A stretch of 64,000 nucleotides of DNA from Streptomyces xanthii (GCF_014621695.1 NZ_CP061281.1:3782001-3846000), one strand, 5' to 3'. Positions 32,190 to 40,024 are shown, counted from the first letter of the stretch. The notes: generated by a model from the sequence alone, not told the origin. Translations and numbers: made by a program.

Positions 32190-33209
32190 TCACGCCTCAC
32201 CCGCCTCGACGGCCCTGAACACGGGCAGCTCCAACTCGTCGTCCACGGCCAGGAATTCGAGCCGGACCGGCATGCCGATCCGCACCTTGTCGTACGGGAC
32301 GCCCACCACGTTGCTCACGATGCGCACGCCCTCCGCGAGCTCGACCAGGGCCACCGCGTACGGCGGGTCGAAGGCCGGGAACGGCGGGTGGTGCATGACG
32401 ACATAACTGAAGACCGTGCCCTCGCCGGACGCCTCCACCCTGTCCCACTCCTGCCCGCCGCAGGCATTGCACCCCGGCAGCCACGGGAAGCGGAGCGTCT
32501 CGCAGGTGCCGCAGCGCTGGACGAGGAGACGGTGGTCGCCGACGCCCTCCCAGAAGCCCGCGTTGTCCCTGTTCACCACCGGCCGCGGGCGCAGCTTCTT
32601 CGCGGCCCCGCCCGACTGAGCGGCCCCACCCGGCTTCACCGTCCCACCCGGCTTCGCCGCCCCGCCCGACTGAGCGGCCTCACCCCGCTTCGCGACCCCC
32701 GCCCTGGCCGCAGGCGTGTACTTCAGGATGCGGAAGCGGTGCGTGCCCACCAGCTCACCGCCCACCCGGACGTCCATCCGCGTCGTGACGAAGTGCCCCG
32801 AGCCCAGCTTCGTCGTCTTCAGCGGGGAGACGGACTCGATCAGCGAGTCGTAGGTGATGGCGTCGCCGGGCCGCAGCGGACGCAGATACTCCTGCTCGCA
32901 GTCGGTCGCGACCACCGACGTGTACCCCGCGCCGTCCAGCAGTGCGAACAGCTCGTCGTGGGCCGGCGAGCGGCCCTCGAACCCGGAGAGGCCGCCCATC
33001 GTCCACGCCTGGAGCATCGTCGGCGGCGCGATCGCGTCGGGGCCCGCGTACGCCGGGTTCGTGTCCCCCATCGCCTCGCACCAGTGCCGGATCATCGGCT
33101 CGTTGACCGGGTCCTTGCCCACGGCCGCGGTGGCGGCCGGCCGCCCCTCGAACGGCTTCAGCTCCCCCTCGGTCAGCTCCCCGCGCTCTTCTCCCACCAC
33201 GGCCGTCAC
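32190..33209 (-). CDS. MaoC/DUF35 fusion protein (ChsH2-type)
   Basis: A 339-residue two-domain protein. Residues about 1-165 are a MaoC-type hot-dog domain (VGKDPVNEPMIRHWCEAMGDTNPAY, APPTMLQAWTM, RPLRPGDAITYDSLIESVSPLKTTKLGSGHFVTTRMDVRV). Residues 172-205 are a Gly/Ala/Lys linker with near-repeats GGAAKPGG/GGAAQSGG. The C-terminal DUF35 domain starts with a zinc rubredoxin-like finger (RCGTCETLRFPWLPGCNACGG, two CxxC pairs) and ends with an OB-fold. In mycobacterial ChsH2, the MaoC half completes the hydratase with ChsH1, while DUF35 forms the aldolase with Ltp2. Both partners are encoded in this operon. GTG start overlaps the preceding stop by GTGA. Confidence 0.88.
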   Translation of the reverse strand: MTAVVGEERGELTEGELKPFEGRPAATAAVGKDPVNEPMIRHWCEAMGDTNPAYAGPDAIAPPTMLQAWTMGGLSGFEGRSPAHDELFALLDGAGYTSVVATDCEQEYLRPLRPGDAITYDSLIESVSPLKTTKLGSGHFVTTRMDVRVGGELVGTHRFRILKYTPAARAGVAKRGEAAQSGGAAKPGGTVKPGGAAQSGGAAKKLRPRPVVNRDNAGFWEGVGDHRLLVQRCGTCETLRFPWLPGCNACGGQEWDRVEASGEGTVFSYVVMHHPPFPAFDPPYAVALVELAEGVRIVSNVVGVPYDKVRIGMPVRLEFLAVDDELELPVFRAVEAGEA

Positions 33210-34396
33210 CGCCTCCCCCGCTTCATCCCGAGCCGCATCGCGGCCACGATCTCCCGCTGGACCTCGCTCACTCCGCCACCGAACGTGTTGATCTGCGCCG
33301 CCCGGTTCATCCGCTCCAACTCCCCGTCCCCCACCGCGGGATCACCCGCCCCGAACGCCCCGGGCGACCCGGCCCGCACCCACCCGGCCTCGCCCGCGAT
33401 CTGCTGACATATTCGGTACACCTCGACCGCCGATTCGGTTCCCGCGAACTTCACGCCGCTGGCGTCCCCGGGGGCCAGCCGGCCCGCCCCCACATCACCC
33501 ACCAGACGCCAGTTGAGCAGGCGCGTAGCCGCCAGCCGGGCATGCGCCTCGGCCAGTCCGGAACGGACCCAGGACGCGTCAATCCGGCACTCGCCCGTCA
33601 CCGGATCGGGTGTACGGGCGGCCTCGACGACCCGCTCGTAGAAGTCCTCGGCCTGCATGCCGATCGCGGCGAGCGCGACCCGCTCGTGGTTGAGCTGGTT
33701 CGTGATCAGGCCCCAGCCGCCGTTCTCCGGTCCGACCAGGTTCGACCCCGGCACCCGGATCCCGTCGTAGTACGTGGCCGTCGTGGTCAGACCGCCGACG
33801 GTCTCGATCGGCGTCCAGGAGAATCCGGGCGCGTCGGTCGGGACGAGGACGATCGAGATGCCCTGGTGCTTGGGGGCCTCGGGGTCGGTGCGGCAGGCGA
33901 GCCAGATCCAGTCGGCGTTCTGCGCGTTCGACGTGAAGACCTTCTGGCCGTCGATCAGCCAGTCCCCGCTCGCCTCCTCGCGCACCGCCCGGGTCCGCAG
34001 CGAGGCGAGGTCGGTGCCCGCCGACGGCTCGCTGTAGCCGATCGCGAAGACCAGCTCGCCGCTGAGGATGCGGGGGAGGAAGAAGGCCTTCTGCTCCTCG
34101 GTGCCGTACTTCATGAGGGTCGGGCCGACGGTGTTCAGCGTCACCATCGAGACGGGCGCGCCCGCCCGGTAGGCCTCGTCGAAGAACACGAACTGTTCGT
34201 CGGGGCCGCGCCCCTGCCCGCCGTACTCGACGGGCCAGCCGAGCCCGAGCAGCCCCTCGGCCCCGAGGCGCCGCAGCACCCGGCGCTGACCTGGGAGGTC
34301 GTCGGCCGCAGGGGGGCCGTCCGGCATCACCGTACGGAAGTGTTCGCGCAGCTGGGCGCGCAGCTCTCGCTGGCGCTCGGTGGGGGCGAGGTGCAC
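33206..34396 (-). CDS. Acyl-CoA dehydrogenase (first gene of igr-like operon)
   Basis: Full-length ACAD of 396 residues that introduces a double bond next to a CoA thioester and passes electrons to ETF. The FAD/substrate signatures are intact: FAIGYSEPSAGTDLASLRTRA, WLIDGQKVFTSNAQNADWIWLACRTD, GLITNQLNHERVALAAIGM, NTFGGGVSEVQREIVAAMRLGM. It resembles FadE29-like subunits of steroid side-chain dehydrogenases. GTG start at 34396 follows GGAGGG at proper spacing. A palindrome (34434-34450) lies 38 bp upstream. It heads an operon of five genes joined by GTGA/ATGA overlaps or a one-base gap: ACAD, MaoC-DUF35, ACAD, MaoC, Ltp2. Confidence 0.9.
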   Translation of the reverse strand: MHLAPTERQRELRAQLREHFRTVMPDGPPAADDLPGQRRVLRRLGAEGLLGLGWPVEYGGQGRGPDEQFVFFDEAYRAGAPVSMVTLNTVGPTLMKYGTEEQKAFFLPRILSGELVFAIGYSEPSAGTDLASLRTRAVREEASGDWLIDGQKVFTSNAQNADWIWLACRTDPEAPKHQGISIVLVPTDAPGFSWTPIETVGGLTTTATYYDGIRVPGSNLVGPENGGWGLITNQLNHERVALAAIGMQAEDFYERVVEAARTPDPVTGECRIDASWVRSGLAEAHARLAATRLLNWRLVGDVGAGRLAPGDASGVKFAGTESAVEVYRICQQIAGEAGWVRAGSPGAFGAGDPAVGDGELERMNRAAQINTFGGGVSEVQREIVAAMRLGMKRGRR

Positions 34397-34433
34397 GGCG
34401 GCGGCCCTCCCGGACCTCGTACGAACAAGGATT

Positions 34434-34450
34434 TCTGACTGTCCGTCAGA
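34434..34450. promoter_or_regulatory. TCTGAC-N5-GTCAGA operator of the igr-like operon
   Basis: TCTGAC (34434-34439), TGTCC, GTCAGA (34445-34450), perfect inverted repeat 38 bp before the first gene of the operon. The shape fits TetR-family regulators of lipid or steroid catabolism. The regulator is not encoded nearby. Confidence 0.6.
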
Positions 34451-34513
34451 TACCGCCGGGTGTCAAGAGATCGGCGGCCCCGCCGAGTTCGCTCGCACAG
34501 GGACCGCAAACGC

Positions 34514-34546
34514 CTGCGCGGCGGTGCCGATGGCACCGCCGCGCAG
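34514..34546 (-). terminator. Strong hairpin terminator after the small exported protein gene
   Basis: CTGCGCGGCGGTGCC (34514-34528), loop GAT, GGCACCGCCGCGCAG (34532-34546): perfect 15-bp stem, 48 bp past the stop of the minus-strand gene. It may also shield the igr-like operon from read-through. Confidence 0.85.
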
Positions 34547-34593
34547 CTGTCACGCACCCCACGGAGAGCCCCTGCCGCACAGGAGCCGGGAGG

Positions 34594-34905
34594 TCACCAG
34601 AGCTCGGTGAAGTGCACCGCGATGTTCTCGTTGGACTGGTGGATCGCGGTGAAGGCCGACCCGTTCACCTGGGCGTTGTTGTTCTGGTTCGAGGCGCCGT
34701 CGCCGACCGCCTGCTGCTGCGTGGTGCTGGAGTTTCCGAAGTTGTCGTGACCCACGCCGCTGCCGATGATCGACGCGACGCCCGCATTCGATCCGTCGTC
34801 CGCGATCGCTCCGTTGTCGGCCATCGCCACCCCGGAGAACAGGGCGGCGGCCAGAGGCAGGGCGGCGACGGCGGCGAGGACGCGGGCGGTACGGATGGAA
34901 GCCAT
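34594..34905 (-). CDS. Small exported Asn/Gln-rich protein, unknown function
   Basis: A 103-residue protein with a clear signal peptide (MASIRTARVLAAVAALPLAAALFSGVAMA, cut before DNGA) and a mature part of about 74 residues rich in Asn, Gln, Ser and Gly: FGNSSTTQQQAVGDG, ASNQNNNAQVNGSAF, HQSNENIAVHF. No Cys and no charged clusters. Such composition favours beta-sheet self-assembly and is found in small cell-surface proteins of sporulating actinomycetes (chaplins, rodlins), but it lacks the chaplin core and I do not assign it to either family. GGAGGAAAAC precedes the ATG. It is transcribed alone, from a region with AT-rich promoter stretches, and ends in a strong terminator, which suggests high or developmental expression. 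Confidence 0.75.
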   Translation of the reverse strand: MASIRTARVLAAVAALPLAAALFSGVAMADNGAIADDGSNAGVASIIGSGVGHDNFGNSSTTQQQAVGDGASNQNNNAQVNGSAFTAIHQSNENIAVHFTELW

Positions 34906-35229
34906 GTGTTTTCCTCCAGAAGTACGGGTTGCTCCGGGGAAGTTGGCCGACCGCCCCGGCGATGTTCACGACGTCGCGAGACCAGAGTTGCCCACCGGAT
35001 CCGCCGGGAACCACCCCGGACCGCCTCATTCGCTCGCAAGCGTGAGGACAAGTCGATAAACCTGCCTCACAGCCACAAAAGCCCAGCTCAGCCGCGAACA
35101 CCGCACTCCGGGACGATCAACACCCAGTCCTCCCAGACGATGAAGCGTTTCGGCACATTTTTGGTAAATAGCCACCCCGTACGGCTCAACCCACTTCCCT
35201 CTTTCGAACGGATGTACGAACATGGAGCC
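34906..35229. other. Divergent intergenic region, no gene seen
   Basis: A 324-bp gap between the small exported protein gene and the primase-like gene. It is less GC-rich than its surroundings, mainly at 35030-35220, with stretches such as CAAGTCGATAAACCTG and GGCACATTTTTGGTAAATAGCC that could hold divergent promoters. I find no convincing open reading frame, tRNA or palindrome in it. Confidence 0.5.
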
Positions 35230-36141
35230 ATGGCCACCACCGACCGACACCCGGCACGCCCCACCTCCGCCGTGCCGCGCGCCTCCCTCGCGACCCTGGC
35301 CCTCGCGCACGCCCTCTCCGCCGCCGAGCGCGGGCTCGCGGTCATCCCGCTCTCCCGCACGAAGCTCCCCGCACTGCCCTCGCCCCACCGCGGCGACCCG
35401 CCGTCCGCCCCGCGCTGCCACGGCGAGTGCGGGCTCCCCGGCCACGGGGTGTACGACGCGACGACCGACCCGCGCCGCATCCGTGCCCTGTTCGCGGCCG
35501 CGCCCCGGGCCACCGGCTACGGCATCGCCTGCGGCCTGCCGCCGTACCACCTGATCGGCGTCGACCTGGACACCAAGTCCGGTACGGATTCCTCCGCTTC
35601 ACTGCGCGAGCTGGCTTTACGGCATCTGTTCACGATCCCCGACACCGTGGTCGTGGCCACCCCGAGCGGCGGCCGACACCTGTGGCTCACCGGCCCGCCG
35701 GACGTCGTCGTGCCCAACTCCGCGGGGCGCCTCGCCCCCGGCATCGACATCCGCGGCGCCGGCGGCTACCTCGTGGGGCCCGGCTCCCGCACCGAGCACG
35801 GCGTGTACAGCGCGGTGCCGGGCACCGGACACCTCAGCCCCGCCGCCTGCCCGCCCGCGCTGCTCCGGCTGCTCACACCGCCGCCCCGCCCGCAGCACAC
35901 CGGCCGGGCCGCGGTCCCGCACTCCGGCCAACACGGGCACGGGCTCGTCCAGTTCGTGCTCAGCGCCCATGAAGGACAGCGCAACACGCGCCTCTTCTGG
36001 GCGGCCTGCCGTGCCCACGAGAGCGGCCTCGGCGACGCGTTCCTGGAGATCCTCGCCGACGCCGCGATCCGCACCGGCCTCACCGAACGCGAGACCCGCT
36101 CGACCCTCGCCTCGGCGGCCCGCCTGACCGCGTCCCGCTGA
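35230..36141 (+). CDS. Bifunctional DNA primase/polymerase (Prim-Pol) domain protein, TTA-containing
   Basis: A 303-residue stand-alone AEP-superfamily protein. Prim-Pol domains make primers and extend DNA in plasmid and phage replication; the chromosomal Streptomyces versions have no proven role. The core has LAVIPLSRTKLPALP, a Cys/His segment (PRCHGECGLPGHGVYDATTD), the metal-binding IGVDLDTKSG, SGGRHLWLTG, and GIDIRGAGGYLVGPGS. No helicase domain follows, only a helical C-terminus (RNTRLFWAACRAHESGLGD). Codon 130 is TTA (35617-35619), rare in these genomes and read only by the bldA tRNA, so translation should be limited to late growth. ATG at 35230 follows GGAGCC; an in-frame ATG at 35212 is possible. 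Another Prim-Pol-like gene lies at 43884-44579. Confidence 0.82.
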   Translation: MATTDRHPARPTSAVPRASLATLALAHALSAAERGLAVIPLSRTKLPALPSPHRGDPPSAPRCHGECGLPGHGVYDATTDPRRIRALFAAAPRATGYGIACGLPPYHLIGVDLDTKSGTDSSASLRELALRHLFTIPDTVVVATPSGGRHLWLTGPPDVVVPNSAGRLAPGIDIRGAGGYLVGPGSRTEHGVYSAVPGTGHLSPAACPPALLRLLTPPPRPQHTGRAAVPHSGQHGHGLVQFVLSAHEGQRNTRLFWAACRAHESGLGDAFLEILADAAIRTGLTERETRSTLASAARLTASR

Positions 36142-36169
36142 TGTCCGGCACGGCGGTACGTTGTCGATC

Positions 36170-36649
36170 ATGGCCACCCAGATCTTCACCTTGGTCGGCG
36201 TCCTCATCGGCGCCCTGACGTCCTACGTAGCCACCGCAGTCGCCGAACGGGCCAAGTTCCAGAGGGAGATGGCCACGCGCTGGGACGAGCGGAAGCTCGA
36301 CACGTACATCGACTACGTGACCTGCATCAAGCAGATACAGCGGGCCGCCATGGACGCCGGCCGGGCCCGCGACCAGGGGGCGGACGCGTCCGAGGCGCTG
36401 GCCGCGATGGAGGAGAGCGAGAACAGGAGGTCCGTCCTCTTCGAGACCTTCGTCCTGCTGAGCAACGAGATGGCCGCCACCGCCGCCCACGCGGTCAACC
36501 AGCGGACCTGGGAACTGCTGAACACGACCCGGGTCCCCTCGAACGGGACGGCCGCGCTCCGCCCGATCCGCCTGGTGGAGGCCCTCAACGTGCTGCACGA
36601 GGCGGCTCGGTCGGACCTGACGATATCGAGCGGCTCCTCCGCCGGGTGA
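36170..36649 (+). CDS. Hypothetical membrane-anchored protein with long helices
   Basis: A 159-residue protein. One N-terminal transmembrane segment (IFTLVGVLIGALTSYVATAVA) is followed by basic and amphipathic helices (ERAKFQREMATRWDERKLDTYIDYVTCIKQIQRAAMDAG, RSVLFETFVLLSNEMAATAAHAVNQRTWEL) that probably make a coiled bundle in the cytoplasm. I do not recognise a catalytic motif. Similar single-span helical proteins are frequent in Streptomyces. The ATG at 36170 lacks a clear ribosome binding site, so the message could be leaderless; TTG at 36161 would add three residues. It lies 28 bp after the Prim-Pol gene on the same strand and may be cotranscribed. Transcription ends at the hairpin 36659-36699. 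Confidence 0.7.
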   Translation: MATQIFTLVGVLIGALTSYVATAVAERAKFQREMATRWDERKLDTYIDYVTCIKQIQRAAMDAGRARDQGADASEALAAMEESENRRSVLFETFVLLSNEMAATAAHAVNQRTWELLNTTRVPSNGTAALRPIRLVEALNVLHEAARSDLTISSGSSAG

Positions 36650-36658
36650 GCCGAAAGG

Positions 36659-36699
36659 CGGACGGCCCCCGACCGGTGATGCCGGTCAGGGGCCGTCCG
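36659..36699. terminator. Terminator hairpin
   Basis: CGGACGGCCCC-C-GACCGG (36659-36676) pairs with CCGGTC-A-GGGGCCGTCCG (36682-36699), with one mismatch and a 5-nt loop. It ends the plus-strand helical protein gene and the minus-strand tRNA-Ser(TGA). Confidence 0.75.
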
Positions 36700-36706
36700 G
36701 CCGCTG

Positions 36707-36791
36707 CGGTGGGTGTGGGATTTGAACCCACGGTGACTCGCGCCACGACGGTTTTCAAGACCGTTCCCTTAGGCCGCTCGGGCAACCCACC
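36707..36791 (-). tRNA. tRNA-Ser (anticodon TGA)
   Basis: Class II tRNA of 85 nt on the minus strand. Acceptor GGTGGGT pairs with ACCCACC, anticodon arm ACGGTCTTGAAAACCGT with TGA reading UCA/UCG, long variable arm, T arm GTGGGTTCAAATCCCAC. Discriminator is G and CCA is not encoded. Confidence 0.96.
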
Positions 36792-36841
36792 CGCGCCCCG
36801 CCTGCGGCGGAGCGGCTACAGCCTACCGGCTAGGTCGTGGC

Positions 36842-37819
36842 CTAGGGGCGCTGCCTCAACCGGTCGACGATCGCCCAGTCCACCACGTGCGACACCTGGA
36901 CGTAGGTCTTGTCGCCGGACTTGCTGGTCCGCTCGTCGCGGAAGCCCAGGAACTCGTAGGTCTTCGGGTCGAAGATGAGGTAGCGGCCCCGTGCGTGCGG
37001 ATCCGCCGAGGCGATCCCCACACCGGTGCGCCCGGCGGAGTCCGTCACCCCGTCGACCCTCCTGACCCCGGGCACGAGGGCCAGAGCCTCGTACGCGGCC
37101 GGGCGCAGGCCCTGGGGCAGCAGCGGCCACTTCAGAAGCTCGCCGAGCAGGAAGTAGGCCATGTACCAGTCGTCCTCGGTGAACTCGCTCGTCGGCTTGC
37201 CGGGCCGGCCGACGCCGATGACGGCCGAGGCGAGCTGCTTGGGGTCGGTGGGGAGCTTCTTCAGCTTGCTCCACTCCCTGGGCGGCCACACGCTCTCGCC
37301 CTTCTTCATGGGCTCTTCCCAGATCACATGACCGAGTTCCATGGTCAGGGAGCGCTTGGAGCCGTCCACGGAGTCCCAGTTCGTGTCCACGTAGGTCCTG
37401 ACCTTGCCGGTCCCCCGCTCCGTCTCCCTGATGATCCGCTTCGAGTAGATGTACTGGTCGTCGCGCGGCGCCACCGTCGTCTCGCCCTTGCCCAGCCGGG
37501 CCGCCGCGCCGTGCAGCACGGTCACGGCGCCGGCCTCGGCCATGCGCGGGGTCTGCGTGACCGCGGGTGCGCGGCCGGCCCGGCCGGTCTCGCCGGAGCC
37601 GTCCTCAGCGATCAGTACGGCCGTTCCCGTCACCGCCACGGCGGCCACGGCGGCGGTCGCGAGGCGGAGGACGCGGCGGCGGCTGGGCGCGGCCTGCGGG
37701 TGCCGACCGTCGCGCACCATCGTGTTGAGCAGGCGGTGGCGGGCCCGTCCCCGGGCCGCGTCGGTGAGCGGGGCCGCGTCCGCGTCCCAGTCCCGCAGGA
37801 GTTCGAGTTCGTCACTCAT
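36842..37819 (-). CDS. CU044_5270-family membrane-anchored protein (sigma factor partner)
   Basis: A 325-residue protein coupled to an ECF sigma factor gene. The first 60 residues are a basic, cytoplasmic stretch (RARHRLLNTMVRDGRH) followed by one transmembrane helix (LRLATAAVAAVAVTGTAVLIA). The exported remainder has the CU044_5270 family features, among them a QYIYSKRIIRET strand, DTNWDSVDGSKRSLTM and GRRVDGVTDSAGRTGVGI-type segments. Its N-terminus overlaps the sigma factor gene by eight bases (ATGAGTGA), so the pair is translationally coupled. Location across the membrane suggests that it acts as the sensor or anti-sigma factor of that sigma factor, although no zinc-type anti-sigma motif is present. 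A tetra-Arg/Ser stretch is not unusual. Confidence 0.8.
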   Translation of the reverse strand: MSDELELLRDWDADAAPLTDAARGRARHRLLNTMVRDGRHPQAAPSRRRVLRLATAAVAAVAVTGTAVLIAEDGSGETGRAGRAPAVTQTPRMAEAGAVTVLHGAAARLGKGETTVAPRDDQYIYSKRIIRETERGTGKVRTYVDTNWDSVDGSKRSLTMELGHVIWEEPMKKGESVWPPREWSKLKKLPTDPKQLASAVIGVGRPGKPTSEFTEDDWYMAYFLLGELLKWPLLPQGLRPAAYEALALVPGVRRVDGVTDSAGRTGVGIASADPHARGRYLIFDPKTYEFLGFRDERTSKSGDKTYVQVSHVVDWAIVDRLRQRP

Positions 37820-38429
37820 GGCCGGACACCTCTCGCAGGGTCGTCGGATCGGATCCGCCCAATGCTTCGCGCAGCTTGCCGCGGGCCCGGTGCAGCCGTG
37901 ATCTGACCGTGCCGACGGGCACGTCGAGGGCCTGGGCCACCTCCTCGTAGCCGAGACCGCCCCAGGCGACCAGGAGCAGGACGTCCCGGTGCCGTGCGGG
38001 CAGGGCCGCCAGGGCCGCCGCCAGTTCGCGGCGTACGGCCTGTGCTCCCACCCGGGCCGCGGCCCGGTCGGCCAGCGGCTCCTCGTGGTCGGCGGGGGCC
38101 GGGACGCGGGCCAGGGCCTTGAAGCGCCGGGCCTCGGCCCGCCGGTGCCGGCCGACCAGATTGGTCGCGATGCCGAACAGCCAGGGCCGGGCACCGTCAC
38201 CCGTGGCCCGCGCCGGGTCGTACCGGTGCCGCTGCTGGAACGCGGTCGTGAAGGTCTCCGCCATGAGGTCGTCGGCCGGCTCGTCGCCGAGCCTGCGGGC
38301 CAGATAGCCATGGACCGCGTCGGCGTACCGGTCGAAGAGCGCGGCGAACACCTCCGGTTCGTCCCGGGACCGCGCGATCACCGAGGCATCGCTCTCCACC
38401 CCCGTGCGAACGCCTGGCTCGCCGGTCAT
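37812..38429 (-). CDS. ECF-type RNA polymerase sigma factor
   Basis: A 205-residue sigma factor. Region 2 is EVFAALFDRYADAVHGYLARRLGDEPADDLMAETFTTAFQQRHRYD with PWLFGIATNLVGRHRR, and region 4 is LPARHRDVLLLVAWGGLGYEEVAQALDVPVGTVRSRLHRARGKLREAL. The RBS GAGGAGCCCC precedes the ATG. It is encoded directly upstream of a membrane protein of the CU044_5270 family with an 8-bp overlap, an arrangement seen repeatedly in actinomycetes. Both probably form a surface-stress signalling pair. The regulon is unknown; the promoter region 38430-38544 may include its own target site. Confidence 0.88.
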   Translation of the reverse strand: MTGEPGVRTGVESDASVIARSRDEPEVFAALFDRYADAVHGYLARRLGDEPADDLMAETFTTAFQQRHRYDPARATGDGARPWLFGIATNLVGRHRRAEARRFKALARVPAPADHEEPLADRAAARVGAQAVRRELAAALAALPARHRDVLLLVAWGGLGYEEVAQALDVPVGTVRSRLHRARGKLREALGGSDPTTLREVSGHE

Positions 38430-38544
38430 CGGGGCTCCTCTCGTCCAGGGAACGTGCGTCGAAGGCTTGGGCTTTCACCTCTCCTTCGCCGCTCGGCCGG
38501 GACGAGTTCCCTCCGACGGAAACCGGACGTCGGGCAGCGCGGAA

Positions 38545-38585
38545 CGCCGGAGGGGCCGCCGGTCGATCCGGCGGCCCCTCCGGCG
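38545..38585 (-). terminator. 18-bp perfect hairpin terminator after the protease gene
   Basis: The 18-nt arms 38545-38562 and 38568-38585 are perfect complements (left begins CGCCGGAGGGGCC) with loop TCGAT. It ends the minus-strand HtrA protease gene. Confidence 0.85.
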
Positions 38586-38605
38586 TCAGGTCCGTCGCCG
38601 GACCG

Positions 38606-40024
38606 TCAGCTGTCGCCCTTGCGCTCGCCCAGGGTCACGTCGACCGTGTGGTCCTTGCCGTCGCGCGTGTACGTGAGCTTCACCGTGTCACCGGGCTTGT
38701 GCGTCCAGATCTGGCCGATCAGGGTCGGGCCGGAGTCGATCACGGTGTCGTCGAGCTTGGTGATCACGTCGCCGGGCTTGAGGCCCGCCTTGGCCGCCGG
38801 GCCGTTCGGCGTGACGGCCGCGGCGCCGCTCGCGCCCTGCTCGGTGATCTTCGCGCCGCCCGTGCCCTCCTCCAGGGAGACGGACGCGCCGATCACCGGG
38901 TAGAGCGGCTCGCCGGTCTTGATGAGCTGCTCGGCGACCATCTTGGCCTGGTTGATCGGGATGGCGAAGCCGAGACCGATCGAGCCGGACTGGCCCGAGC
39001 CGCCGAGGCCGCCGCTGGGGGCGGACTGGATGGCCGAGTTGATGCCGATCACGTTCCCGTTGCCGTCGAGCAGCGGGCCGCCGGAGTTGCCCGGGTTGAT
39101 CGAGGCGTCGGTCTGCAGGGCGCTCATGTAGGACGCCTTGCTGTTGCCCGAGCCGTCGCTGGAGGCAACCGGGCGGTCCTTCGCGGAGACGATGCCCGTG
39201 GTCACCGTGTTCGACAGGCCGAAGGGCGCGCCGATCGCGATGGTGGAGTCGCCGACCGCGACCTTGTCCGAGTTCCCCAGCGTGAGGGGCCGCAGGTTGT
39301 CCGGCGCGTTCTTCAGCTTGATGACCGCGACGTCGTAGCCCTGCGCGTGGCCGATGACCTCGGCGTCGTACTTCTTGCCGTTCGAGAACGTCGCCGAGAG
39401 CTTGCCGCCGTCGACGGCCTCCGCCACCACGTGGTTGTTGGTGAGGATGTGGCCTTCCTTGTCGTACACGAAGCCGGTGCCGGTGCCGCCCTCGCCGCTG
39501 TTGCCCTCGGCCTCGATGGTGACCGTGCTGGGCAGCGCCTTGGCGGCGATGGCCGCGACCGTGCCCGGGTCCCGCTTGAGGTCGGCCGGGTTGGACGCGG
39601 AGACGGTGGTGGAGCCGGTGCCCGCGTCGTCGCCGCGCTCCGCGGCCCAGTAGCCGATGCCGCCGCCGACCGCGCCCGCGATCAGCGCCGCGGCGACGAC
39701 GCCGGCGAGCAGCCCGCGCCGGCCGCCCTGCTTGGGCTGCGGCGGCTGGTACCCGGCGCCCCAGTGGTTCTGGCCGCCGCCCCAGGAGCCGCCGCCGTCG
39801 CCGGGTGCGTGACCCGCGCCGCCCGAGGCGTAGGCGGGGACGGCCGGCGGCGGGGGCGGCCAGTCGCCCGCGGGGGCGGGTCCGGCCGGGTGGGGCTGCT
39901 GCCCTGCCGGGTCACCGGCGGGGCCGTGCTGCGCCGCCGGCGCGGGAGCAGCGGGAGTGTCCACCGGCACGGGGGGTGCGGACGGGGCCGGGGGGTGCTC
40001 GGTGCCCTCGTTCTCGGTGCTCAC
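38606..40024 (-). CDS. HtrA/DegP-like membrane-anchored serine protease with PDZ domain
   Basis: Surface protease and chaperone of 472 residues for misfolded exported proteins. A cytoplasmic Pro/Ala/Gly-rich segment (1-95) and one transmembrane helix (GLLAGVVAAALIAGAVGGGI) are followed by a trypsin-like domain with catalytic His (LTNNHVV), Asp (YDVAVIKL) and Ser (DASINPGNSGGPLLD), and a C-terminal PDZ domain (GPAAKAGLKPGDVITKLDDTVI, HKPGDTVKLTYTRDGK). The triad is intact. Upstream (40069-40122) are repeated CTGTCAC half-sites, which may be a response-regulator operator; Streptomyces htrA genes are known to be under CssRS control. The ATG start lies next to GAGGAGAGAAGCTGTG, a good ribosome binding site. 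It is transcribed alone and convergent to nothing on its 3-prime side. Confidence 0.92.
   Translation of the reverse strand: MSTENEGTEHPPAPSAPPVPVDTPAAPAPAAQHGPAGDPAGQQPHPAGPAPAGDWPPPPPAVPAYASGGAGHAPGDGGGSWGGGQNHWGAGYQPPQPKQGGRRGLLAGVVAAALIAGAVGGGIGYWAAERGDDAGTGSTTVSASNPADLKRDPGTVAAIAAKALPSTVTIEAEGNSGEGGTGTGFVYDKEGHILTNNHVVAEAVDGGKLSATFSNGKKYDAEVIGHAQGYDVAVIKLKNAPDNLRPLTLGNSDKVAVGDSTIAIGAPFGLSNTVTTGIVSAKDRPVASSDGSGNSKASYMSALQTDASINPGNSGGPLLDGNGNVIGINSAIQSAPSGGLGGSGQSGSIGLGFAIPINQAKMVAEQLIKTGEPLYPVIGASVSLEEGTGGAKITEQGASGAAAVTPNGPAAKAGLKPGDVITKLDDTVIDSGPTLIGQIWTHKPGDTVKLTYTRDGKDHTVDVTLGERKGDS

Noticed and set aside
34594..34905. Assignment of the small exported protein as a chaplin or rodlin
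   Set aside because: Chaplin domain Cys residues and the rodlin pattern are missing; only overall composition is similar.
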